In this document: positions 16,653 to 28,177 of the stretch, piece after piece | Layout of the letters: the number at the start of each line of letters is the position of its first letter | How positions within the stretch are numbered: position 1 is the stretch's first letter | Made by a program: the position numbers and the translations under genes | Assembly (NCBI GenBank): GCA_026419775.2 | Contig: JAOPGA020000496.1 | Location: 1 to 64,000 of the forward strand | Direction of reading: 5' to 3' | DNA: 64,000 nt | Origin: Acrasis kona | Lineage: Eukaryota; Heterolobosea; Eutetramitea; Acrasida; Acrasidae | The notes under the pieces: model-generated | What the model was told of the DNA's origin: nothing | Database searches by the model: none | What the model saw: the letters and a program-made list of their open reading frames with translations, nothing else

Positions 16653-18062
16653 ATGAATTTGAACGCAGGGGACAACCTGATATATCATAATGAGTTGTCT
16701 GGGCCATTTGGTTCGGTGAGGCTTGCATGCAAAACGCTTGAAGAGTTAGAACAATTAGTAGTGGTCATGATTAGTGCAGTCCGAGGAATGGCCTCTTATA
16801 AATCAAATCAAAAACTGACTTTCACACCTGAGCAAACTCATAAGATTCTAGAACAAACAATACACAATATACAAAAATCGATACCAGAAACTCCTTACAT
16901 TCAAACAAAAAATAACTCCAACGTAACACGAGATGCTTCGAGTTCTTTTTCAGAACAAGAGGTGCGCTCTCATATTTTCGAGCAATCTAGGACGGATAAC
17001 AACGGGTCAATCGAACAATCTTCATCACAACGCTCCTCAAGCTACATTCCCTCTGATCATATTGATTCTGGATTCGATTCTGGGTTTTCATCTCCGCCTA
17101 TGCTTTCCCCAGAGCATATTGAACGTAGCGTCAAGGCACCAGTTCATAGTAGCCCCACAATTCAAGTGTCAATTTTTTCGCAGCCAGACAATGTCGAAGT
17201 TAATTACGAGAGTAACGAGCAAGAGGTTGACTATAATCTTGATGAGGAGGACGAACAAATTGTAGGATGCATTGAAGGAAACGACGAGTTTTTTACAGGA
17301 GATGACCTTGATGACGAATACAACGAGCGCGAAGTTTCTTGTGAGCTATTTGATAGTGACGGGGAAGAGATATCTCAAGTGACCAACACACAAGAATCTC
17401 TTGGAAGCAACATACGGAGAAACATATCAAGACTAAGTGTATCTAGACAAACTTTTACTGAGAAGCCACATCAAGTCGAACAAAAAAACAATTTGACCCA
17501 AAACAAAACATCACATGACCTACATCAAAGTTTCGACCAGGAAAATCAATTCGAAGACTTTTATGTTGACGCGGGGGGATTTAGCAATATTGACTTTGAC
17601 ACAGAAATGAAAGAAAATGTGCAACAACAATCATCAGTAAATATAACAACAAAGAATCCTGCACATGCTAACTCTACGTTCACGTCACCTCTTTGGTGCG
17701 CTCATGAGAAGAATGTCAACGTTATAAATTATAGTATTAAAAGTATTCCGGTATCGTCGCCCTTACATTCGAGAAAATCATATACGGCGCTGTATCGGCA
17801 CCATGAGGCTTCCATGAGAAGAGATGTAAATAAAAAAAAATCGAATCCTTCTGACGACACTATTGAAGAGTTTTCTAGTCAAGAAAGAAGCGAGCTTATC
17901 TTAAGACGTGGTGGCTTTGCACAGTATAATAACTCCGTGCTTGACGTCACTGGTCAAATGTTTGATCAATCAAAAGATTGGTTGTCCAAGGTGAGGTCAA
18001 TGAAATTTGAAACACCCAAAGAACACCCTTCGCAGAAAAAGATTGTAAAAAATAAAAAGTAG
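16653..18062 (+). CDS. Unrecognised acidic Ser-rich protein (469 aa)
   Basis: A single frame from ATG to TAG. The first 75 residues look folded and helical (LACKTLEELEQLVVVMISAV). The rest is low-complexity: Ser/Gln-rich blocks and long acidic runs near residues 185-235 (NEQEVDYNLDEEDEQ). Short motifs such as FEDFYVDAGGF may be binding sites, and the tail is Lys-rich. There is no catalytic motif or membrane segment. The layout suggests a scaffold or regulatory protein. A preceding exon is possible, since the sequence before the ATG includes a cag just inside the frame (gaacgcag). Confidence 0.6.
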   Translation: MNLNAGDNLIYHNELSGPFGSVRLACKTLEELEQLVVVMISAVRGMASYKSNQKLTFTPEQTHKILEQTIHNIQKSIPETPYIQTKNNSNVTRDASSSFSEQEVRSHIFEQSRTDNNGSIEQSSSQRSSSYIPSDHIDSGFDSGFSSPPMLSPEHIERSVKAPVHSSPTIQVSIFSQPDNVEVNYESNEQEVDYNLDEEDEQIVGCIEGNDEFFTGDDLDDEYNEREVSCELFDSDGEEISQVTNTQESLGSNIRRNISRLSVSRQTFTEKPHQVEQKNNLTQNKTSHDLHQSFDQENQFEDFYVDAGGFSNIDFDTEMKENVQQQSSVNITTKNPAHANSTFTSPLWCAHEKNVNVINYSIKSIPVSSPLHSRKSYTALYRHHEASMRRDVNKKKSNPSDDTIEEFSSQERSELILRRGGFAQYNNSVLDVTGQMFDQSKDWLSKVRSMKFETPKEHPSQKKIVKNKK

Positions 18063-18454
18063 TACCATAGCAAACAGCGCAACCTGTATCATTTGATCTT
18101 ATCTGTAGGTTTGAAGTTGGCCAGTTGTTCTTCTGTTTCGGATGTTTTGATGCACGTCCTGAAAAATATGTCAGTATTGTCACCACCCTTGTTGTGTCAG
18201 TAAATTGTATTTTGCTTAAAACCGGTGTCATGTTCTCATGGAGTTTTATGCGCACCCCTCACATCTTCATCTAGATTCGTTATTGCACAGCGACCCTAAC
18301 AGGACAAAAACAAGTAACCTAGAACATTACATTATTACAAAAGTGATGAAAGTCTTTTATAATAATCGTCAGGATAAATAAATAAAATACGCTTTTACGA
18401 AGTTGATCCCTTGGTCTATTTGAGAATTGTGCTTTTCGTTTTTGTCCATATTTT

Positions 18455-21400
18455 ATGCAATTGGACTGTATCGAGATGACAATTACAATCAACAATTCCT
18501 ACGACATGTCCAACCACCCCACGCAGCCTTATGACGTCGTAAAGGTCCTGCACAAAAGTAGACACTCGGCAGTGTTTAGAGCGAAGTATAACGAGGAGAT
18601 GGTCATTATAAAAACACATCCGAACAAGTTTGCGTCAACAAAGGAAGCAGAGTCATTAAAGAAGGAGTTTCAAATAGGAAAAAAGATTTGTGCCAACTCA
18701 AACCACGTACCGAAATATCTTCAGCTTTTGGAAAACTCGTTCGATAATAATGTAACGGTAGCATTCGTTATGGAGGATAGGGGTGGCGAAAATTTATCAC
18801 ACTCCATTCCACCAAAAGGATTTCCTATACCGAACTTTTTAGACGTTGCGATACAATGTTCACTTGCACTTCAAACAATACACAGGAACAACATTACACA
18901 TAAAGACATTAAGCCTTCCAACATCCAAGTATGTGAGGAAGGCGACATTATAATTTATGATTTTGGTTGTGCAACCTCACTGCAGGAGGAATCAGAACAA
19001 GCATCTGCGAAACTAAATAAAATGTATGGTACTTTGGCGTACCTTAGCCCAGAACAAGTATGTCATCCTTCCACGTCTTTTTCCATTAATATTCAATTAG
19101 ACAGGGAGGATAAATAGAAACACTGACTTTAGAACCGACTTTTATTCATTGGTAATAAAACATTTTTGTTGTGTCTCACGCATACTTTATAGGGTGTCAC
19201 ATTTTTTCAGATTATAAGCAACACCCTTCCTTTCGTAAGCAGTGATGTCTTGGAGTTGATTCACTGTCATTTGGCTGTTGCTCCCCCTCCTTTGCCCACA
19301 TCTGTGCCTCCGGTCATACAAAGTATAATTTATAAGCTCATGAAGAAGGACGCCGCCGATAGATATCAATCGTGTCAAGGCGTCATTCACGATCTTCAAC
19401 TATGTAAATCATATCTGAAATGGGACGAAACACTTGGCGTCTACACAATAAAGAACTTCACTCTAGGAAACAATGACTTTCAAGAGCGGTTTGTAATACC
19501 AAAAAAATTATATGGAAGAAAAGAAAACTTTGAAAAATTAGATCTTGCCTACAAGAGAGTGTTGCATCAAGGTAACTCAATCACTCATCATCCTTCTAAC
19601 CCTTTTGTAGGCAGCACCGAACTTGTATTAGTGAGCGGTTATAGCGGCGTTGGAAAATCAACTTTCGTAAGAGAAATACAAATGCAGAACCTTGGATACT
19701 TCACTTTTGGTAAATTCGATCAACTAGACAAAGGAGTCGCATACAGTGCGATCGGACAAAGCATATCTCACCTACTCAAACAATTAGAAGCACAGAGCGA
19801 AGACGTCATTGCGTTGTGGGTGCAGCGACTGCTTGGTACTTTGAATGGATACGGACAATTGTTACTTCCCTTCGTGCCCAACTTGGAACAATTCATCGGC
19901 CCACAACCACACATTCAAAACTTGACACCGACTGAGAGCAAATCAAGACTTAAGCACCTCATCACCAAATTTATCATCGAGTTCACATCAAAGACATCAC
20001 CGCTCGTCTTGTTCCTTGATGACATTCAGTGGGCCGATCTGGAGAGTTTGGATGTGTTAAAATCATTTCTAAGCGAAAGACACGTATTATTGATTTGCGC
20101 CTATAGAGATAACGAAGTTCATCCTGGACACTGCACCTATAACTTTATACAAGACGTGTGCGAAAGCATGAAGGTGACCGAAATACATTTGAACCCATTA
20201 TTGTTGGAACATGTGACCGAATGGACATGTGACACGTTACGAATTACCGATCCAAAATTAGTGTTGGATCTGTCCAATTTGTTGTTCGCGAAAACAAATG
20301 GAAATCCATTCTTCATGAAGATGTTTTTACAAAATTTACATAGCGAGGGATTGTTGGTTGCTGTCGGTAAGCAATGGACGTGGGACATGGATAGGGTGAG
20401 CAGCATGAGCGCGACCGATAACGTTGTGGATTTGATGACATCGAGGATCACCAAATTACGCGGCAAATCCAAAAAGTGCATCCAGTACGCTAGTTGTCTG
20501 GGCAATCGATTTTCGTGCAAACATTTATCAATCATCTTGGATCAATCGGATCAGTCAACCAGAGAAGATTTGTATGAATCCATGGATAATGGATTGTTGA
20601 TTCGCATTTCCAACGAATACCAATTCGTTCACGATAAGGTACAAGAAGCAGCCTATGGTACGCTGAGCCAACAAGAAAAGGCAGAAATGCATTTCTTGAT
20701 CGGAACAAAGATGAGCGAATGGTGCGAATCTGATTCTAGATTATTCTGCGAAACGACCGATCACCTCAACAAGGGCATCAGCACCATTCGTGGAGACGAT
20801 AACGAACAAATATGGACCTTCATCGCCAAGAGTAATTTCAAAGCATGCAAGATTGCAGAAAAGGCTGCTTCGTTCTCCACGTGCTTAAAATATTGCTTGA
20901 GCGGAATCGACGCCTTCGAGAGCATCGGACCCAATCCATGGGAAACTCATTACGAAATTGGTCTCGAACTATACCTACAATGTGGATTCTCTCACCTGAT
21001 ATTAGGCGAAATCGACAAGAGCAGCGTCGTGTTTGATTTGTTGCTACAACATACCAAACGCATACAAGACACTGCCAGAGTCTACTTGTACAAGGTGCAA
21101 CAAAGAGGATTATGTAGCGACATTTTGGGTGCCGTTGAAATTGGTTGTTATGCGGTGAGCCACCTATTCAACATTAACTTGCCCCAAGAAAAAGAAGAGA
21201 TACAAAAAATGTTGGACTTGGAAATGGATAAGGTCATTTCGTTAGTCAGCGCTATGAGCCTCAAAGATTCACAACTAGTGGTGGATCACCTGCTCGATAG
21301 AGAACACGATGCCGAACAAAAGGCATTAATTCAATTACTATCCGAAACCACAACCACTGCATATCAAGCCAATCCTTTATTATTTCGATTGATCGACGTG

Positions 21401-24343
21401 TTGGCAGTAAACACAATGTTTGAATTTGGATTAGATGCCTCCAGTAGTTCGTGTAGCATTGGTTGGTTGGCTGTCTCTTTATTCAGCATGAGCGCACATT
21501 TAGGAGATTGTAAAGTGTTTCGAATTGCAAAACTATTGAGCATGTTATCGCTCAAGTGTTGTTTGGATTACTTTCCACATAACGTACCCGAGAGAACTCG
21601 CTCTCATCACTTATTCGCTCTGTTTCATAGTTGTTGGATGAATCCAATCGAGCAAGTATTTAGCGTTGCTGCAAAAGTAGTCGCTTGGGGATTAGAAAGC
21701 GGAGAGTTGCTCTATGCAATGTATTCTTACGTAACATCGTGTCCAGCCATGTTATATACCGGAAAAAACATTCAAAAATCACTAGAGTATATCGATCGAT
21801 GTAAATTGGTTGCTCAAAAGTATAATAATCAAGTAAGCATTCATTGCATCGATAGCATGTCCATTATATTCATGTACCTTACCAAAGACGCGAGAGCTCC
21901 TCAAGAAGAATCGAGATTAGTGAGCTTGTTGCTATCTAGCAGCGACATGTACGTGTACACTCAATTTAATGTTTTAAAAGTCATGGTGAATTATTTACTA
22001 AGCGATGACTTGATATTGGATGCTGAACAAGTAGGTATTCAACTCAACGAACAGTTCGATCATTTGGATGATTTGCTTCAATTCGTGACCAGTCAGTTCA
22101 GTACCGCTTACTATGCTCTATTCTGTTGTTTACACTGTTTAAGAGTAATCAAACAAATCGATAATCACGACTCGCCAGTTTACATTCAATTACTGAATCG
22201 ACTAAACGTGAATAAGGCAAAGTTATTGGGGTGGAGTCAAAATTGCGAAAGTAATTTTAAAAACAAGTACCTGATGGTGGAGGCCCAAGTACAGGCCTAC
22301 ATCGAACAAAAGGGTTATGCAGCGCTGCAACTCTTCGAAGAGGCCATTAGTGCCAGCCAACACTTTCCACACGAACAAGCCATTTGTTATCAATTGGAAG
22401 CTTATTTCCTGTTGAGCATGAATAATCAAAAATTTGCAAAGGCTAGCATATCATGTGCTTATCAACTCTTTTCAGAGTGGGGCGCTCATGCAAAATGTGA
22501 GCAATTGGATGATCGATTCGGTCCCTTCATGATCACGCCACAAGACAACGGTAACAATAGCATCCGCAGCCAATCATCTTCGAACAGTCACACTTTATTA
22601 ACGACCAGCACCATCGTAATGCCCAACGCATCGTTCGATATCGAGAGCGTATTACGCACCAGTCAGTTAATATCCAGCACGATCGACATGGACGACTTGT
22701 TGTGCAACAGCATCAAAATCATCATGGAAGCTGCAGGAGCAACCAGCGCCACTATTGTGTTGGATGACATTGTGGTGGCCACTCACCAAAACGACGTCAC
22801 TTCCTTACCCAACATACCCATTAGCGAATGGAACCAACACTTGTTGTTGATCGAACACGTCAAAATGACAAGAAACAGCGTGGTCAGCTTGAATTGTGAA
22901 ATGGACAATAGACCATTCATAGCTCACAAGAACGAATGTAGGAGTTTATTGTGCATGCCAATCATCCATCAGTCCATTCTCAAGGGCGTCCTATTGGCAC
23001 AAAACAATTACTTATCCAATAGTTTCAAACCAGATTGCGTGGGCGTGATTAGCGTTTTGATCAACCAAATTGCAATCAGTTTGGAAAATTCGAAATTTTA
23101 CATTTCGCAAATGAAGAACATGGAGGAACTCACCAGAGTACAAACAAGAAGGGTCCAAGAAGAACTGAATTATACCAGAAAACAAGAAGAATTCATCGAT
23201 CGAATTTGTCACGAGATTCGTAATCCCATTCAAGGCATTTTGGGTAATTGCGAATGGATGACCACCTTGTTACAAGAAGAAAGACCAAACATCGACATTC
23301 TACGGGAATGTATCAACAGCATAAGTGTTTGTGGTAAATACCAAAAAGTAATCACCGACGACGTGATCACATTGAGCAAATTAGAATTCGGAAAGATCAA
23401 ATTAGTAAACACTCAAACCACAGCTTCGCAAATCATGGATGACTTGTCGGTCATGTTCGCCAACGAAGCGCGACTAAAGAAATTAACTTGGAAATGTGAA
23501 TGTGATTCCGAATGCGTCGACAAGGTGGTGGAAGTGGATGCCAACAAGGTGATCGAAGTCATGACCAATCTAATCACCAACGCAATCAAATTCACATCTC
23601 ATGGCACCATTCAAATTTCCTGTAACCTGACCGAACTATCCACACAATCGGTTCGTTTGCAATTTCAAGTGAAAGACACTGGCTGTGGCATCGAAGAATC
23701 AGAGCTAGAAACCATTTTCGATCGATTCTCGCAGGCCACTCAACGAACGTTTAGTGATTATGGCGGCAGTGGTCTCGGACTGTTCATTAGTAAAATGTAC
23801 GCTAATCTAATGGAAGGAACCATTAGCGTACAAAGCAAAAAGTGGAGCGGCAGCACCTTTAGCTTTAGCATCAAGTGTAATGTGGTGCGCGCCGAGCCCA
23901 GTGCAGCGGTACCAACCGCGGAGGTCATTACGCCGGTGGAGGTGCCCAAACTAAAGGTGTTGGTGGTGGAAGATAATAAAATCAATCAGCGGGTGTTGGT
24001 TAGAATGTTACAATCTTGTAATTGTGAATATGTGATTGCGAACGATGGCGTGGAGGGACTGGAGAAGTTCAGCGAACAAGAATTTGATCTGATTTATATG
24101 GACGTGGCGATGCCTCGTATGGATGGATTCGAGTGCACTAGAAAAATTAGGCAGATGGAGCAGTCGACGGGCGTGGACAGGGGCGTGTTGATTGTTGGGT
24201 TGAGCGGTAATGCTAGACAGGAACATGTTGACATGAGCAAGGAGGCTGGTATGGATTTGTATCAAATCAAACCTTGCTCGTCCAAGGATGTGAATCATGT
24301 GATTGAAAATTATAAAACTTTATCAAGAAGGAGGAGTTCGTGA
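18455..24343 (+). CDS. Giant hybrid histidine kinase: Ser/Thr kinase-like, AAA ATPase, GAF, HisKA/HATPase, receiver
   Basis: Three exons (18455-19057, 19101-19151, 19193-24343) with 43- and 41-bp introns give 1,934 residues. The N-terminus is a kinase-like domain (HKDIKPSNIQV, YDFGCA, then TDFYSLGVTFFQI restored by splicing). An AAA/STAND ATPase follows with Walker A SGYSGVGKSTFV (about 19,640) and Walker B LVLFLDDIQWAD, and then a long helical, TPR-like stretch. After a GAF region (about 22,650-23,080) come the H-box FIDRICHEIRNPIQGIL, the N-box NLITNAIKF, and the G boxes DTGCGIE and GGSGLGLFI. The receiver has VVEDNKINQ, phospho-acceptor Asp in YMDVAMPRMDG, and Lys in QIKP. This architecture is known from fungal Chk1/Mak-type sensors for oxidative or osmotic stress. 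No membrane segment is visible, so it is probably cytosolic. Confidence 0.95.
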
Positions 24344-24416
24344 TATTTTGTAAAAATAAAAAAATAGATTTTGACAAAAAGAATTTTGATTGTTCCTTCA
24401 AAAGTATATTACAAAA

Positions 24417-24854
24417 ATGAGCGCATTAGGACCGAATGATGTTGAGCTGCAGTCGACCGAACAAAGACCTCTCCAAAATGCCTCAGCGCCAATTGTTTCG
24501 AATGTTACAGTAACGCAAGTGGAACAGGAGCCTAATCTAGCGGACGAACACCCCGACGAACCTGAAGTTAGTAGGTTTGAAGCCACAAGGGATAGAATCA
24601 GAAATACCATCAAATCATTCGGCACCACAACAAAATACTTTATTCACCACAAGAGCAAAAAAGACAAGAGAAATTATTACTGTGGAAATACTTGCCATGG
24701 ATGGGCAACCCTCTTCATCTATTATTTGTTGTTCTATGCTGTACTGATTGGGTTCTTTGTGGGTTTGTATTTCCTCGCATACTACATTATGCCATTCCCC
24801 AAACAAGCAGCATTATGGCAAAATCCATCAGCACCATACTCCCTACCACAATAA
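24417..24854 (+). CDS. Single-pass membrane protein, Na,K-ATPase beta-like
   Basis: 145 residues from the ATG at 24417; the frame is open upstream without another ATG. An acidic cytosolic N-terminus (about 85 residues) leads to a basic patch (HHKSKKDKRNYYCG). One transmembrane helix follows (WATLFIYYLLFYAVLIGFF, then VGLYFLAYYIMP), and the tail is short and extracellular. The helix and its flanks look like the start of the Na+/K+- or H+/K+-ATPase beta subunit, which chaperones the P-type ATPase alpha chain. The large disulphide-bonded ectodomain is absent, as in the minimal beta-like proteins of some protists. The assignment rests on one helix. Confidence 0.55.
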   Translation: MSALGPNDVELQSTEQRPLQNASAPIVSNVTVTQVEQEPNLADEHPDEPEVSRFEATRDRIRNTIKSFGTTTKYFIHHKSKKDKRNYYCGNTCHGWATLFIYYLLFYAVLIGFFVGLYFLAYYIMPFPKQAALWQNPSAPYSLPQ

Positions 24855-24898
24855 ATCATTAAAAATTAAGAAGAAATCATTTAGAAATTGTACATGTT

Positions 24899-25668
24899 TT
24901 AATCTTGTTTTAGTTGAAGAGTTTCGTACTTGATGCCCTCTTGAGTAATGATGGCAATTTCGACGGAATCTCCAGTGTAAATGTCACGCTCTCCAGCACT
25001 TGTAAATGAGTCCTTCACCAAAGATAATGCCCTCTCCAAATCAAGCTCCTTGCTGGGTACTAATTGATGGTTCTTGTATGCAACTTGATTGTCTAATAGT
25101 GGTTGGATCAGCGATTGACCCGTTCCCATGGCTCCAACCTCAACCGATTGATATGATCCGATGGCATCATAACCATAAACAACGCCTTGTCCTTTTGAGT
25201 CAATTCCAGCAACAAGATTAAAAGTATAATATGGGAAGAAACGACGTCCATATAACATGTTTGATAGCATTTGTCCGATTGCTTCGGTGCTCATTTGTTT
25301 TCCGTGGGCATGTTCGTAATGTACTAGACGCGCATGCATGGTCTTGTGTAATGTGCTTGCATCGCTTTGCATTCCAGCCGTTACTATCACGCACTTGTCG
25401 GTCCTGTATTATGATCAGAAAATGCGAGAGAAAAATCACATACAATTGGAATACTTTTGATGATTGTCTTGTGTGGATGGAGTATCCTGTGCTCAATCTA
25501 GTGTCACCAGCTGCAATCACGAAGTCTTTTCCGGGAATGGCCAAAGTTGTCCTTGAAGGGGTTAGATTAAAATGATTCAAAAACATACCCTCCATTGTTA
25601 ACGTATGGTTCAAATTTTCCATGTTGAGTTCCTGAGGAAGCCATTTGAGGTGATATGTGTGTCGTCAT
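24899..25668 (-). CDS. PSMB1: 20S proteasome subunit beta 6 (beta type-1)
   Basis: Three exons (to 25589, 25551-25444, 25403-24899) split by 37- and 40-bp introns. They encode 222 residues from the ATG at 25644, or 230 from the in-frame ATG at 25668. The proteasome beta fold is clear: GGTTLAIPGKDFVIAAGDTR, TDKCVIVTAGMQSDA, YTFNLVAGIDSKGQGVVYGYDAIGS (in pieces), and RDIYTGDSVEIAIIT. The pattern GKQMSTEAIGQMLSNMLYGRRFFPYY is typical of beta 6 (C5). This subunit is not proteolytically active and is structural in the beta ring. Confidence 0.93.
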
Positions 25669-25763
25669 GTTCTACGATCTCTGTTTGATTTAAATTCCGT
25701 GATTCTCGATTGACTTGATCGAGCTATTAATAATGAACTTCCTTAATGGTTGAGTGATACAAA

Positions 25764-26892
25764 ATGTCTGGTTCAAACAACCCTCCAGAAGTTTCACAAC
25801 AGGCTGTTCTAGTGAAATCAGATGATTCCATTATTAACAAGGACAATATAATAAGAGGATATGATTTCAACAATGGTATTGACTATGACAAGCTTTTTGA
25901 ATCGTACAAACACATTGGCTTCCAGGCTAGTAACTTGGCGTTAGCTATTGAAGAAGTCAACAAAATGGTACATTTACATAATACTCACACAATCTAATCA
26001 TCAGATAACTTGGAGACTTAGCGACGAACCAGTTGCGGAGGGTGAAGACGAAGACATGCTTACTTTTGAAGCAAGGAACAAAGTCAAATGCAAAATCTTC
26101 CTTGGTTACACCTCAAACTTAATAAGTGCTGGTGTAAGGGAAATTATCAGGTACTTGGTTGAGCATAAAATGGTTGATGTGATTGTTACTACTGCCGGGG
26201 GAATAGAAGAGGACTTTATCAAGTGCATGGCGGATACTTACCTTGGTGCCTTTGACCTAAAAGGTGAAATGCTTAGAAGTAAAGGAATAAATAGAACTGG
26301 TAATCTTCTTGTCCCTAATGATAACTATTGTAAATTTGAAGACTGGATCATGCCCATCCTCACTCAAATGTTGAAGGAACAAAAGGAGAATGGCACATTA
26401 TGGAGTCCATCAAAAATGATTGATAGATTGGGAAAAGAAATCAATCACACCGACTCTGTTTATTACTGGGCTCATAAGAATAACATTCCTGTCTACTGTC
26501 CAGCACTGACTGATGGATCATTGGGAGACATGATCTATTTCCACTCTTTCAAACACCCCGGGTTGATTGTTGACATTGCGAGCGACATTCGTAGCATCAA
26601 CATGCAAGCCGTACACGCCAAGAGAACCGGAATGATTATTTTGGGAGGTGGTGTTGTGAAGCATCACATCAACAACGCCAACCTGATGAGGAATGGAGCG
26701 GATCACACAGTGCTCATTAACACCGGACAGGAATTCGACGGAAGCGACAGTGGAGCTAGACCAGACGAAGCGGTTTCTTGGGGTAAAATTCGTTTGACAG
26801 GGTCGTCGGTCAAGGTATACGCTGATGCATCGTTAGTGTTCCCTATTCTTGTTTCACAAACATTTGCAAAGAACATCAACAAGTACCAATAA
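25764..26892 (+). CDS. DHPS: Deoxyhypusine synthase
   Basis: Two exons (25764-25968 and 26006-26892) with a 37-bp intron give 363 residues, normal for the family. The enzyme transfers the aminobutyl group of spermidine to one Lys of eIF5A, the first step to hypusine. Signature regions: [50 protein letters not shown] (NAD site), [14 protein letters not shown], and [22 protein letters not shown] with the Lys that forms the enzyme intermediate. The tail has [19 protein letters not shown]. The product is cytosolic and probably essential. Confidence 0.96.
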
Positions 26893-26917
26893 TAAATTTT
26901 TTATTAGAATGTATTTT

Positions 26918-27418
26918 TTATGGTAGACTTTCGAAATCAATGACAGCCTTGATGAAACTATTTTTTTTAAGTCTTGTGTTGAAAATGATTTAAAACTTAC
27001 CTGTAGAGGTAGAAGCCGAAGAGGGAAATATAGTAGACAATCTTGATGATGGACTCCCTCTTCTTGCTCTTGATCTCCTTATAGAGTTCGGTTGGATCAA
27101 GTTCATACGACTTCTCCACAAACAACTTGATGTGATATAAAATGATGGGTGCGTTTAGTAGCAGCGCCAACCATGTTTTTTTAACAAAGATCAAAAGAAC
27201 CAGATTCAAAACTAGGTGTGAAATGTACTCGACCTTAATCATAATGTTGATGTTTTTGCACAGCGTCATACTGCTAATGTGGTTGTGTTCATATTCCATA
27301 AAAGTTATGAGCTAGGTTATTAAGTACAGGTCGCGTGGTGGTGACTTACATAGATTCCGTTCAAAAATGGATGAACGATTGAGAACAACCATACAAGTAG
27401 CCATAGTATGAATATCAT
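26918..27418 (-). CDS. Cornichon (Erv14) ER export cargo receptor
   Basis: Three exons (27418-27350, 27311-27001, 26957-26918) with 38- and 43-bp introns give 139 residues, the usual cornichon size. It opens with a membrane helix (MIFILWLLVWLFSIVHP). The family signature is LNLVLLIFVKKTWLALLLNAP with IKLFVEKSYELDPTELYKEIK. The third helix is KIVYYISLFGFYLY, and the last exon adds SFIKAVIDFESLP. Cornichon proteins load transmembrane cargo into COPII vesicles. Ignoring the last intron would give an in-frame TAA right after YLYR; the splice is preferred because it restores the usual C-terminal length. Confidence 0.88.
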
Positions 27419-27495
27419 GTTTTCTTCGTGGAATAAATTTTGGACAACTGGAAATCTTTTATTAAACTGATCAACCACGATATCGTTATAAAAGT

Positions 27496-27672
27496 TCAAA
27501 ATCGTGTATTCCTCTTCATGGCAGTTCTCATAAAGAATGCAACGTTTCTTATGGTTTTATTCCCTTCTGCATCCAATCTTCCGTAGAACTGATGACATTT
27601 CTCACAACATGTGGGATATAACGAACATTCCCACTCCTGAGGCGAAAGTATAGAAGGTGTTGGATCGGTCAT
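27496..27672 (-). CDS. Small Cys-rich protein, unrecognised (58 aa)
   Basis: A short ATG-to-TGA frame that looks coding: MTDPTPSILSPQEWECSLY, then PTCCEKCHQFYGRL. The four Cys and one His within about 16 residues could bind a metal, and the C-terminus is basic. It sits 78 bp upstream of the cornichon gene on the same strand. It might be an upstream exon of a different gene, but I found no in-frame splice to cornichon. Confidence 0.35.
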   Translation of the reverse strand: MTDPTPSILSPQEWECSLYPTCCEKCHQFYGRLDAEGNKTIRNVAFFMRTAMKRNTRF

Positions 27673-28177
27673 CAAGAATATCTTTAAGAAAGAATAACAA
27701 ACAAACGGAGTAACGTTTTTTTATTAATGCTACATTTAGCTTCTACTTCAAATCAGAATTATTTGAATGGTTAAATGGTTTGTTGCATAGCGATCAAATT
27801 CAACAAGAGCATTTCACTTTTAGTTTAAACAGAACTAGTTTGAACAAATGCATTGAATAGGATTCTCTAACGGTTGAGGGTGAACAAGTTAACTACACGA
27901 AGGTTTTGGACGGAATATGTCGGCACTTTTATAAATTGGATGAAGGTGTAGATCTACAATTCCAATAAAATCTAATTTTATTACATGATCTGTCAAATAG
28001 ACAATTTCATTGCTGTATGAATTTCATTTATTTATAGTGATGCTGAATGTGAACTCGAATAATCGCTTCGTGTGAGTTCAACTAGAACGTCTTTGGAAGG
28101 ATTACAAGTCTAAAAATAAATTCAGCTAATTATAAAAAGAGATTATTTTAAGCGACTGGACAAAAACAAAATAAAAA

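Noticed and set aside
26997-27002. Stop codon right after YLYR in cornichon
   Set aside because: The TAA lies inside a GTAAGT donor; splicing to 26957 restores the usual C-terminal helix and length.
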